Positions 1 to 5,287 of a stretch of 6,298 nucleotides of DNA are shown one piece after another (position 1 is the first letter of the stretch; every line of letters begins with the position of its first letter). The DNA lies in the NCBI GenBank assembly GCA_023416895.1, contig JAEZGQ010000001.1, positions 1 to 6,298 of the forward strand. Direction: 5' to 3'. A program made the position numbers and the translations under genes. Source of the DNA: Bacillota bacterium. GTDB lineage: Bacteria; Bacillota; Clostridia; Christensenellales; CAG-138. The notes under the pieces are model-generated. The model had not been told where the DNA came from. It did no database searches and saw nothing but the letters and a program-made list of their open reading frames with translations.

Positions 1-113
1 GTCGTTTTACCGGTTACAGCCGTCGTTTCGGCGGAAGCTGCCGGCAGCATGGCGGAGAAGAGTGTGACGGCGACCAGCGCCAGCACAAAAAGCCGCTTGA
101 TTGCCTTGTTCAT
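1..113 (-). CDS. Secreted protein of unknown function, N-terminal fragment
   Basis: Only the first 37 codons are in the window; the gene runs off the left edge. The visible part is a classic Sec signal peptide: a positive start (MNKAIKR), a hydrophobic core at residues 8-25, and a signal peptidase I site of the form ASA|E after residue 28. The mature protein begins with a Thr/Ala-rich stretch (ETTAVTGKT), so the product should be exported or anchored outside the membrane. The ATG start is supported by AGGAAGG at 120-126, six bases upstream. It lies 54 bases downstream of the membrane-protein gene on the same strand, with no terminator between them, so the two may be co-transcribed. Function cannot be told from this fragment. 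Confidence 0.72.
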   Translation of the reverse strand, partial: MNKAIKRLFVLALVAVTLFSAMLPAASAETTAVTGKT

Positions 114-167
114 GGATAACCTTCCTTTCTTCCTTCGCAGGTTTACGGTTGCTCTTTCAAACAAACG

Positions 168-614
168 TTAAACATTGCCGTTTTGTTCCTGATCTTCCTG
201 ATCTTCCTTCTCCTTTTTCTCGTCCTCGTCGTCAAAAACGAAGGCGGCACGGAGCGGATCTTTTTTGCGGGCGGCGTCAAAGCTCTGCTTTTGTGCAGCT
301 TGAGCCGCCTTGCGGTCGGTCATCTTTACATTGTAGAAGAAGACCGCGCCGATGGACAAAAGCCCAATGCCCCAAATGACCCATCCGAGCACGCTCGAGG
401 AGGAAACAACGCCCGTAAGGCGTAAAACTCCACCCGCGAGAAGGATAACACCGGAAATGATGCTCAATACCCGCATGACTTTTACATATTGCTCATAGGG
501 GCATTTGGTGTAGGGGTTGTCAAAAAGCTGGCCTTTGCCGCGGATGGCCGTAACCACGAGGTATGCCGCAAGCAGTACCTGAAACCATTCGAACCAGGAT
601 AAATCGGTTGGCAT
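168..614 (-). CDS. Small three-helix membrane protein with acidic C-terminal tail (unknown function)
   Basis: The product is 148 aa. I chose the ATG at 614 because GGAGG (620-624) lies five bases before it. The open frame continues upstream through another ATG at 626 to a TTG at 680, but neither has a ribosome binding site. Three hydrophobic segments are visible at about residues 10-25, 47-66 and 76-96, so it should be an inner-membrane protein. The stretch between helices 1 and 2 carries a DNPYTKCPYEQY motif. After helix 3 comes a lysine/alanine-rich cytoplasmic segment (about 97-122), then a very acidic Asp/Glu/Lys/Gln tail (about 128-144). I do not recognise the family. It lies 243 bases downstream of cysS and 54 bases upstream of the secreted-protein gene. 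A 19-bp dyad sits just before its start and may control it. Confidence 0.75.
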   Translation of the reverse strand: MPTDLSWFEWFQVLLAAYLVVTAIRGKGQLFDNPYTKCPYEQYVKVMRVLSIISGVILLAGGVLRLTGVVSSSSVLGWVIWGIGLLSIGAVFFYNVKMTDRKAAQAAQKQSFDAARKKDPLRAAFVFDDEDEKKEKEDQEDQEQNGNV

Positions 615-630
615 GATGTCCTCCATATAA

Positions 631-649
631 TACCAAGCTGTTCTTGGTA
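631..649. promoter_or_regulatory. 19-bp dyad, operator-like, upstream of the membrane-protein gene
   Basis: The sequence is a perfect inverted repeat, TACCAAG-CTGTT-CTTGGTA, with 7-bp arms and a 5-bp centre. It lies 17 bases upstream of the ATG at 614. On the minus strand it fills the space between a TTGAAT (651-656) and a TATTAT (627-632) separated by 18 bp, an arrangement like a repressor- or MerR-type-controlled promoter. The caveat is that a transcript from this -10 would start inside the GGAGG at 620-624, so the promoter reading may be wrong. A binding site or an RNA hairpin in a longer transcript are both possible. Confidence 0.4.
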
Positions 650-807
650 AATTCAAGACGGAAATGGGCCGCCTACCCAATGTTTACTAAATGTTCATCA
701 AAAGGCAATACTTGCGTTTTTTGCTGCATTATGGCGGGTTTGCGCGGTGCCGCAGAAAACGAAAGGCATGCCGGAAACGGAAATAAGTTACAGTGTTTTG
801 AGACACA

Positions 808-837
808 AACGGCAGTTTCAAGAAAGTATGCGCCGTT
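808..837 (-). terminator. Weak inverted repeat after cysS, possible terminator
   Basis: AACGGC (808-813) and GCCGTT (832-837) form a 6-bp inverted repeat with an 18-base loop, 20 bases past the cysS stop codon. On the minus strand it is followed by TGTGTCT rather than a run of T. The stem is short and the loop long, so this is a poor candidate. It is the only hairpin I find in the gap 615-857 that could separate cysS from the next gene. Confidence 0.15.
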
Positions 838-857
838 ATGCCAATAAAACACCTAGG

Positions 858-2249
858 TTACAGCCGCTTGAGCCGAGCGCCGTCCTTCCCATCCTCAATG
901 GCGTAGCCCATAGCCTTAAGCGTTTCACGAAGCTCATCGGCGCGGGCAAAGTTCTTTTCCTTACGTGCGGCCGTGCGCTGCTCCAAGAGGGCGAGCGCTT
1001 CCTCGGGGAAGGCCTCCTCCTTATTCTTTTGCAGAATGCCGAACACCCAAACAGCGCTATCGAAGAAACGTGCGGCAGCGGCAACAGCCTCTTTTGTATG
1101 CGGCTCGGAGACGAACGTGTTTGCGGCACGGCAGAAGTCAAACAGCACGCCGAGCGCGTCGGCGGTGTTTAGGTCGTCGTCCATCGCCTCGTCAAATGCC
1201 TTGGAGAAGCCTTCCACGGCATTGAGGAAAGCTGTGTCCTCCTCCGTCGGTGCGGAAGCTAAGGGAGCCTGTTCAATGCGTTCACGCGTGGTTTTTAAAC
1301 GCTTAAGAGCGGCGTCTGCCTGTTCGATCAGCTCACGCGAGAAGTTTACGGGGTTGCGGTACTGCGCGCTCAAAAGGAAGAAGCGCACCGCGTCGAGGTC
1401 AAACTCCTTTGCGATGTCGCGCACGAGCAAAAAGTTGTTGAGGCTTTTGGACATCTTTTGGTTGTCCACGTTGATAAAACCGTTGTGCAGCCAATACCGG
1501 GCAAAGGGCTTGCCGGTTGCGGCCTCGCTCTGGGCGATCTCGTTTTCGTGGTGGGGGAACACGAGGTCTTGCCCGCCGCAGTGGATGTCGAACGTTTCAC
1601 CGAGGATGGACATGCTCATGGCGGAGCATTCGATGTGCCAACCCGGGCGGCCCATGCCCCAGGGGGATTCCCACGCGGGTTCTGTGGGCTTTGCGCCCTT
1701 CCAAAGCGCAAAATCGAGCGGGTCGCGCTTGTGCTCGCCGGGGTCGATGCGCGCGCCGCTTTCAAGGCTTTCGATCGATTGGCCGGAAAGCTTGCCGTAG
1801 CCGGGGTAGCTTCGCACAGAAAAGTAAACATCGCCGTTCTCGGTGGGGTATGCGTGGCCGGCATCGACGAGCTTTTTCACAAGGGCGATGATCTCCCCAA
1901 CATGCTCGGTGGCGCGCGGGTTCACCGTGGCGCGTTCAATGTTGAGCGCGTCCGCGTCTTGATAATATTCCTTGATGAAGCGTTCGCTCACCTCGGAAAA
2001 GCACACATGTTCCTCGTTGGCGCGGCGGATGATTTTATCGTCGATGTCGGTAAAGTTCTGCACGAACGTTACCTTGTTGCCCAAGTGCTCAAAGTACCTG
2101 CGCAGCGTATCAAAAACCACGAACGCGCGCGCGTTGCCGATGTGGAAATAGTTATAAACCGTAGGGCCGCACACATAAATGCGCACTTCGCCTTGTACAA
2201 GCGGCTCAAATTCCTCTTTTCGCCGCGTCATGGTGTTGTAAAGCTTCAT
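858..2249 (-). CDS. cysS: Cysteinyl-tRNA synthetase
   Basis: The 463-aa product charges tRNA-Cys with cysteine using ATP in the cytoplasm; it is a class Ia synthetase. The length is the normal full size. The HIGH-type motif is HIGNAR (residues 36-41) after CGPTVYNY, the usual form in Firmicutes. The KMSKS loop is exact at 265-269. Family knowledge places the active-site zinc on residues corresponding to C27, C208, H233 and E237, all present here (CGPT, HIECS, FPHHENE). GWHIECS at 203-209 is also typical. A helical anticodon-binding region follows from about 340 to the end. The start is fixed by the conserved MKLYNT opening. The ribosome binding site is weak: GCGGG at 2257-2261, seven bases away. 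It lies 67 bases downstream of the ATPase gene on the same strand. No T-box leader, common before cysS in Firmicutes, fits in that gap. Confidence 0.98.
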   Translation of the reverse strand: MKLYNTMTRRKEEFEPLVQGEVRIYVCGPTVYNYFHIGNARAFVVFDTLRRYFEHLGNKVTFVQNFTDIDDKIIRRANEEHVCFSEVSERFIKEYYQDADALNIERATVNPRATEHVGEIIALVKKLVDAGHAYPTENGDVYFSVRSYPGYGKLSGQSIESLESGARIDPGEHKRDPLDFALWKGAKPTEPAWESPWGMGRPGWHIECSAMSMSILGETFDIHCGGQDLVFPHHENEIAQSEAATGKPFARYWLHNGFINVDNQKMSKSLNNFLLVRDIAKEFDLDAVRFFLLSAQYRNPVNFSRELIEQADAALKRLKTTRERIEQAPLASAPTEEDTAFLNAVEGFSKAFDEAMDDDLNTADALGVLFDFCRAANTFVSEPHTKEAVAAAARFFDSAVWVFGILQKNKEEAFPEEALALLEQRTAARKEKNFARADELRETLKAMGYAIEDGKDGARLKRL

Positions 2250-2274
2250 AAAAGTACCCGCTTTCTGAAATTGC

Positions 2275-2304
2275 TAAGGCGCTACCTTAAATAGGTAAGA
2301 CGCC
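2275..2304 (-). promoter_or_regulatory. Overlapping hairpins between the ATPase gene and cysS
   Basis: On the minus-strand transcript, GGCG and TACCT pair with AGGTA and CGCC across 2304-2278 around an ATTTA loop, with a small internal bulge. A second stem, TAAGG-TAGCG-CCTTA (2289-2275), shares bases with the first, so only one can form at a time. No T-run follows either stem, so neither is a convincing intrinsic terminator. They could be an RNA-processing or attenuation element, or chance. Confidence 0.25.
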
Positions 2305-2316
2305 GAAACTATTTTG

Positions 2317-3678
2317 TTACAGCTCCTGCTTCACCGCTTCGGCCACGCGCACGGCGGCGGCATAGGTGAGGCGGTCATGCGCGTCCACCTGGTAATCGAT
2401 GCAGGCGTTTCGCACCACGTCGTAGGGTGCGCGCACATTGTCCTGTTCGAGTATTTCCGTAACCAACTCCACAAATTCCTTTAGTTGCGGATACGGAAAA
2501 TGCACCGTTACCGGAAAAACGCTTTCGCCGCCCGCGCCGCTTAATGCGGTGGCATACAAAAGCACATTTTCAGGCTGCGCCCTTAGCGCGAGAAGGGAAG
2601 TCATCAGTGAGCCGGCGCAGGGCGAGGAAAAGTCAATGTTGTCAAGCAGCACCAGAAATTTCAGCGGCTGCGCGCTCAAACGCTCAAAAAGCGGCGTAAG
2701 GCTTAAGCAGCCTGCGGCGTCCACCGCGATGAAGCGCACCTCGGGAAGCTCGTAGGGCAGGGAAAGCACCTGCGTGGTTTTTCCCGTTCCGCTCGCGCCC
2801 GTGAGAACAAGGTTGTTGCAGCGCGCGCCCTGCATGAAACGGATGGTGTTTTCCAAAAGCACACCGCGCTGCTGCTCATAAAGGCGGGCGGTAGGCAGAG
2901 GCGAAAGAACGTTTTCGCTCAGTGGAAACATTCCGCCGCGCTCATACTGGAAGGCACGGCTTCTCAAAAAGCCGCCGCAGCCGTAGGCCGCAAAGAAATT
3001 CCAAAGATCGTCGATGAGGTGCGGCCAGGGCTTTGCGTTAAGAAGACGAATGTAAATTTCCTCGAGTGCCTCGTCGGAAACATACTGTCCTGTAAGGCTC
3101 ATTTCGCCGTAATGCCAAGGTGCCCAGTCAAAATCCATCTGGATGGGCGAGGCGGGTGTAACGGCGGGTTTTTCCTCCTTGGGCTGCGGCTTTGCCGCGT
3201 TGCCGGACCACAGCGCTGTGGACATTAGCTCAATGCTGTCGCGCGAGGAACGCGGTTTCAGCTTTAGCTCGCGGTAACGCTCCTGCGCGAAGCGCTTGAG
3301 CGCAACGTCGCTGAGTTTGCTCAGCTCGTAAAGCGTATTGAGCTCCAAATGCATGGCCGTAACGACGTAATCGTCGCGCCGCTTCTGCGCGGCGTACACG
3401 GCAAAGAGATGCTCCGCCTCCACCACAAGCCACAAAAGGTAATCGAGCCACAAATCCCCACTTACCCTGCGGGAAGGCGTGCTTAAAAGCGCGGCGGTAA
3501 GCGCATGGTAACATCGACACGCTTGCAGTAGGTCGCCGCAGTTGAGCGCATCCATATACGCCCCCAGCAGGGAAAAAGGCGACTCCGGACGCTCGTCGCG
3601 CGAAAAGGTGAGCTTGGAAAGCAGCAGATATGTGCCTTCAATCCCATCGCGGCAGGAGCAGGCCGAGAAATCCGTCAT
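2317..3678 (-). CDS. DUF815-like AAA+ ATPase with long N-terminal region
   Basis: The product is 453 aa. The C-terminal third (about 285-450) is a P-loop ATPase: Walker A GASGTGKTT at 294-302, a Walker B-like strand FLVLLDN at 341-347, then a NVLLYAT strand at 371-377 in the sensor-1 position. The order and spacing, and phrases such as RFIAVD, PLKFLVLLDNIDF and PENVLLYAT, resemble the DUF815 (PF05673) family of uncharacterised ATPases. Two differences stand out. The usual second Walker B acid is Asn347. The Arg-rich segment that normally follows NVLIYATSN in this family is almost absent here. The first 280 residues are soluble, mostly helical in appearance, carry scattered cysteines (7, 9, 47, 54, 56), and have a Pro/Lys-rich linker at about 162-178. 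The start has a strong GGGGAGG (3686-3692), seven bases upstream. A promoter lies in the divergent gap. Its role is unknown. Confidence 0.82.
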   Translation of the reverse strand: MTDFSACSCRDGIEGTYLLLSKLTFSRDERPESPFSLLGAYMDALNCGDLLQACRCYHALTAALLSTPSRRVSGDLWLDYLLWLVVEAEHLFAVYAAQKRRDDYVVTAMHLELNTLYELSKLSDVALKRFAQERYRELKLKPRSSRDSIELMSTALWSGNAAKPQPKEEKPAVTPASPIQMDFDWAPWHYGEMSLTGQYVSDEALEEIYIRLLNAKPWPHLIDDLWNFFAAYGCGGFLRSRAFQYERGGMFPLSENVLSPLPTARLYEQQRGVLLENTIRFMQGARCNNLVLTGASGTGKTTQVLSLPYELPEVRFIAVDAAGCLSLTPLFERLSAQPLKFLVLLDNIDFSSPCAGSLMTSLLALRAQPENVLLYATALSGAGGESVFPVTVHFPYPQLKEFVELVTEILEQDNVRAPYDVVRNACIDYQVDAHDRLTYAAAVRVAEAVKQEL

Positions 3679-3752
3679 GGCGATACCTCCCCAGCGTTTG
3701 TACCATACTCAAGCGCAGCGCGTGCCAAATCGGTGCGCCATACTTATGTCAA

Positions 3753-3781
3753 AGCATACCATATTTGCGAATCGCTTGCAA
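3753..3781 (-). promoter_or_regulatory. Sigma-A-type promoter for the ATPase gene
   Basis: Read on the minus strand, TTGCAA (3776-3781) and TATGCT (3753-3758) are separated by the ideal 17 bp. Transcription would start near 3746, giving a leader of about 68 nt before the ATG at 3678. A TTGACA lies at 3747-3752 on the same strand, but nothing like a -10 box follows at the right distance. Confidence 0.5.
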
Positions 3782-3922
3782 CGCGCGCCGCGTACGGGAG
3801 CGGTAAAAACCACTCTGCAGCATTCGTTGGCAGTGTGTGGTGGAACTGACGCTTGTAAAAAGACAACCTTCATAATCGGGTGTGTTTTTTGTGAGGGATC
3901 TTTCCTATCCGCACGCGCGCCT

Positions 3923-3950
3923 TTGACGTTGGCCTGAAACGTGGTATACT
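3923..3950 (+). promoter_or_regulatory. Sigma-A-type promoter for murG
   Basis: TTGACG (3923-3928) and TATACT (3945-3950) are separated by 16 bp, each one base from consensus. Transcription would start near 3957, leaving a leader of about 140 nt before the murG ATG at 4099. It probably also drives the downstream methyltransferase-like gene, since no separate promoter is evident there. Confidence 0.6.
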
Positions 3951-3969
3951 AATGCGGAGCTTGTCCAAA

Positions 3970-3988
3970 CGCCAAGAGGCGCCTTTTT
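3970..3988 (+). terminator. Short stem-loop plus T-run in the murG leader
   Basis: CGCC-AAGA-GGCG (3970-3981) can form a 4-bp GC stem with a tetraloop, followed by CC and five T (3984-3988). This resembles a minimal intrinsic terminator inside the 5' leader, beginning about 13 nt after the predicted start site. The stem is very short, so attenuation is speculative. Confidence 0.2.
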
Positions 3989-4098
3989 GCGGCATGCTTC
4001 CCCCGTGCTACGCATGGAGGCTGTCCGTCGGTGAAACAATTTTTTACGGGTGCGCATATGATGAACTGACGGAACATAGATTGTTGGAAAGGGTTTTT

Positions 4099-5175
4099 AT
4101 GGCAAAACGGATTCTACTGACCGGCGGCGGCAGCGCGGGGCACGTAACGCCCCATTTGGCTTTGCTGCCAAGGCTCAAGGCTGAAGGCTTCGAAATCCAC
4201 TACGTCGGCACTGCGGACGGCATTGAACACAAGCTCATGGCGGCGCGCGAGGGCGTTACCTATCATACCATCAGCGCAGGCAAAATGCGGCGCTATTTTT
4301 CTTTAAAAAATTTCACAGATCCGTTTCGGGTCGTAAAAGGTTATTTCCAGTCCCGCCGTATTATAAAAAACGTTGCGCCGGACGTTGTTTTTTCAAAGGG
4401 CGGTTTTGTTTCACTGCCGGTTGTATTTGCGGCTTACAAAAAAGCGCCCGTTGTGACGCACGAGTCCGACTATACGCCCGGCCTTGCCAACCGCCTTATC
4501 GCAAAGCGCGCGGATAAAATTTGCGTTACCTTTGAAGACACACTTAACTTTGTTGGCGCGAAGGGTGTACACACCGGAACGCCGATCCGTCCAGAGCTTT
4601 ACAGCGGCAGCGGGGAAGACGGGTTGAAACATCTCGGTTTTTCCGGTGAAAAACCGGTGCTTCTTGTAATGGGCGGCAGCCAAGGGGCAAAGGCGATCAA
4701 CGATGTGGTGCGCGAAGCGCTGCCAGCGCTTCTTGCGCGGTTTGACGTGGTGCATCTTTGCGGCGCGGGAAAACTCGACGAAACGCTTCACGCCGTGGGC
4801 TATGTACAATATGAATATATGTCCGATGCGCTGCCAAATGTGTTTGCGGCGGCGGACATTGTGGTTTCCCGCGCGGGCGCAAACTCCGTGTTCGAGTTTC
4901 TTGCGCTTGCAAAGCCCGCGCTTTTGATTCCGCTGCCGCTTTCCGCAAGCCGCGGCGATCAAATTTTAAACGCGGGATATTTTGCCCGCAAGGGGTATGC
5001 AGCGGTGCTCGAACAGGAAAAACTTACACCCGAGACGCTTGCCGAGGCCGTGGAGGAGCTTTTTACAAACCGCCTTTCCTACATTGCCCGTATGAGCGCG
5101 GACGCTCTGGCCGATGGCACCGATGAGGTGCTCAATGTGATTCGCGAAGCGATGGAACGCGCCAAAAAGAAATGA
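4099..5175 (+). CDS. murG: UDP-GlcNAc:lipid I N-acetylglucosaminyltransferase MurG
   Basis: The 358-aa GT-B, family 28 glycosyltransferase adds GlcNAc from UDP-GlcNAc to lipid I, making lipid II for peptidoglycan at the cytoplasmic face of the membrane. The N-terminal glycine-rich loop is GGGSAGHVTP (9-18), with His15 at the conserved position. SKGGFVSLPV (99-108) and HESDYTPGLANR (121-132) are typical. The C-terminal domain has GGSQGA (192-197), RAGANSVFEFLAL (258-270) and GDQILNA (286-292), matching the UDP-GlcNAc-binding region. SLKNFTDPFRV and SASRGDQ fit the MurG2-like form found in many Firmicutes rather than the E. coli form. ATG 4099 is the start: GGAAAGGG (4086-4093) is five bases upstream, and MAKRILLTGGG is the expected opening. 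It stands outside a visible dcw cell-division cluster. The parS pair begins nine bases after its stop. Confidence 0.96.
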   Translation: MAKRILLTGGGSAGHVTPHLALLPRLKAEGFEIHYVGTADGIEHKLMAAREGVTYHTISAGKMRRYFSLKNFTDPFRVVKGYFQSRRIIKNVAPDVVFSKGGFVSLPVVFAAYKKAPVVTHESDYTPGLANRLIAKRADKICVTFEDTLNFVGAKGVHTGTPIRPELYSGSGEDGLKHLGFSGEKPVLLVMGGSQGAKAINDVVREALPALLARFDVVHLCGAGKLDETLHAVGYVQYEYMSDALPNVFAAADIVVSRAGANSVFEFLALAKPALLIPLPLSASRGDQILNAGYFARKGYAAVLEQEKLTPETLAEAVEELFTNRLSYIARMSADALADGTDEVLNVIREAMERAKKK

Positions 5176-5183
5176 ACATATGT

Positions 5184-5199
5184 TGTTTCACGTGAAACA
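5184..5199. other. parS: parS site 1 (perfect consensus)
   Basis: TGTTTCACGTGAAACA is a perfect 16-bp palindrome, identical to the bacterial chromosomal parS consensus bound by ParB/Spo0J. ParB loads here as a CTP-dependent clamp, spreads, and recruits SMC for chromosome organisation and segregation. It lies in the non-coding gap just after murG. The exact match makes a chance occurrence very unlikely. It could be mistaken for a terminator hairpin, but there is no GC stem or proper T-run. Confidence 0.93.
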
Positions 5200-5242
5200 G
5201 TAATTTGGCACCTACACTTTTCCCCAAGGCGGGCGCAAAGAA

Positions 5243-5258
5243 TGTTTCATGTGAAACA
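5243..5258. other. parS: parS site 2 (one base from consensus)
   Basis: TGTTTCATGTGAAACA differs from the consensus only by T for C at position 8, which breaks the central CG. The right half-site GTGAAACA is intact. Its centre is 59 bp from the centre of site 1. Being paired with a perfect site in the same non-coding gap strongly supports it as a real, possibly weaker, ParB site. Confidence 0.85.
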
Positions 5259-5274
5259 ATTTATACAACGAAAC

Positions 5275-5280
5275 GGAGGA
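5275..5280 (+). promoter_or_regulatory. Strong ribosome binding site preceding an ATC codon
   Basis: GGAGGA is a near-ideal Shine-Dalgarno sequence. Counting from GGAGG (5275-5279), eight bases separate it from ATC at 5288. No ATG, GTG or TTG lies at a normal distance in any frame that stays open, so this site decides the start of the downstream gene. Confidence 0.75.
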
Positions 5281-5287
5281 CAAGCAC

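Larger units (their letters stand above)
3679..4098. other. Divergent intergenic region between the ATPase gene and murG
   Basis: This 420-base stretch has no convincing gene. It carries a minus-strand promoter for the ATPase (3753-3781), a plus-strand promoter for murG (3923-3950), and the murG leader of about 140 nt. The 9-mer ACGCGCGCC occurs at 3781-3789 and 3913-3921, directly next to the -35 box of each promoter. CCATA occurs three times, at about 3703, 3738 and 3759. No cluster of DnaA boxes is present; the best match is CTATCCGCA at 3905. I see nothing identifiable in 3790-3912. Confidence 0.6.

Noticed and set aside
615..680. Longer form of the membrane protein starting at TTG 680 or ATG 626
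   Set aside because: Neither start has a ribosome binding site, while ATG 614 has GGAGG at five bases; the extra residues would run through the dyad.
644..847. Plus-strand open frame of 67 codons in the gap between cysS and the membrane gene
   Set aside because: It begins on TTG with no ribosome binding site and has no recognisable features.
921..940. Possible extra parS (GTTTCACG) inside cysS
   Set aside because: Only one half-site matches and the other half diverges, as expected by chance in coding sequence.
1458..2294. Plus-strand open frame of 278 codons antisense to cysS
   Set aside because: It is the shadow of cysS, a confidently identified gene, in a GC-biased third-codon-position sequence.
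3542..3937. Plus-strand open frame of 131 codons
   Set aside because: It lies partly antisense to the start of the ATPase gene, has no ribosome binding site and shows no protein-like composition.
3679..4098. Replication origin (oriC) in the divergent gap
   Set aside because: The outward gene layout and nearby parS sites suggested it, but there is no cluster of TTATCCACA-like DnaA boxes and no AT-rich unwinding stretch; the best box, at 3905, has two mismatches.
3952..4098. N-terminal extension of murG to an ATG at 3952
   Set aside because: The ATG at 3952 lies one base after the -10 box, so it would not be in the transcript; the extension lacks MurG similarity and a ribosome binding site, whereas 4099 has both.
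5184..5199. Intrinsic terminator after murG
   Set aside because: The palindrome could form a hairpin, but it has no loop-forming centre and no T-run after it, and it equals the parS consensus exactly.
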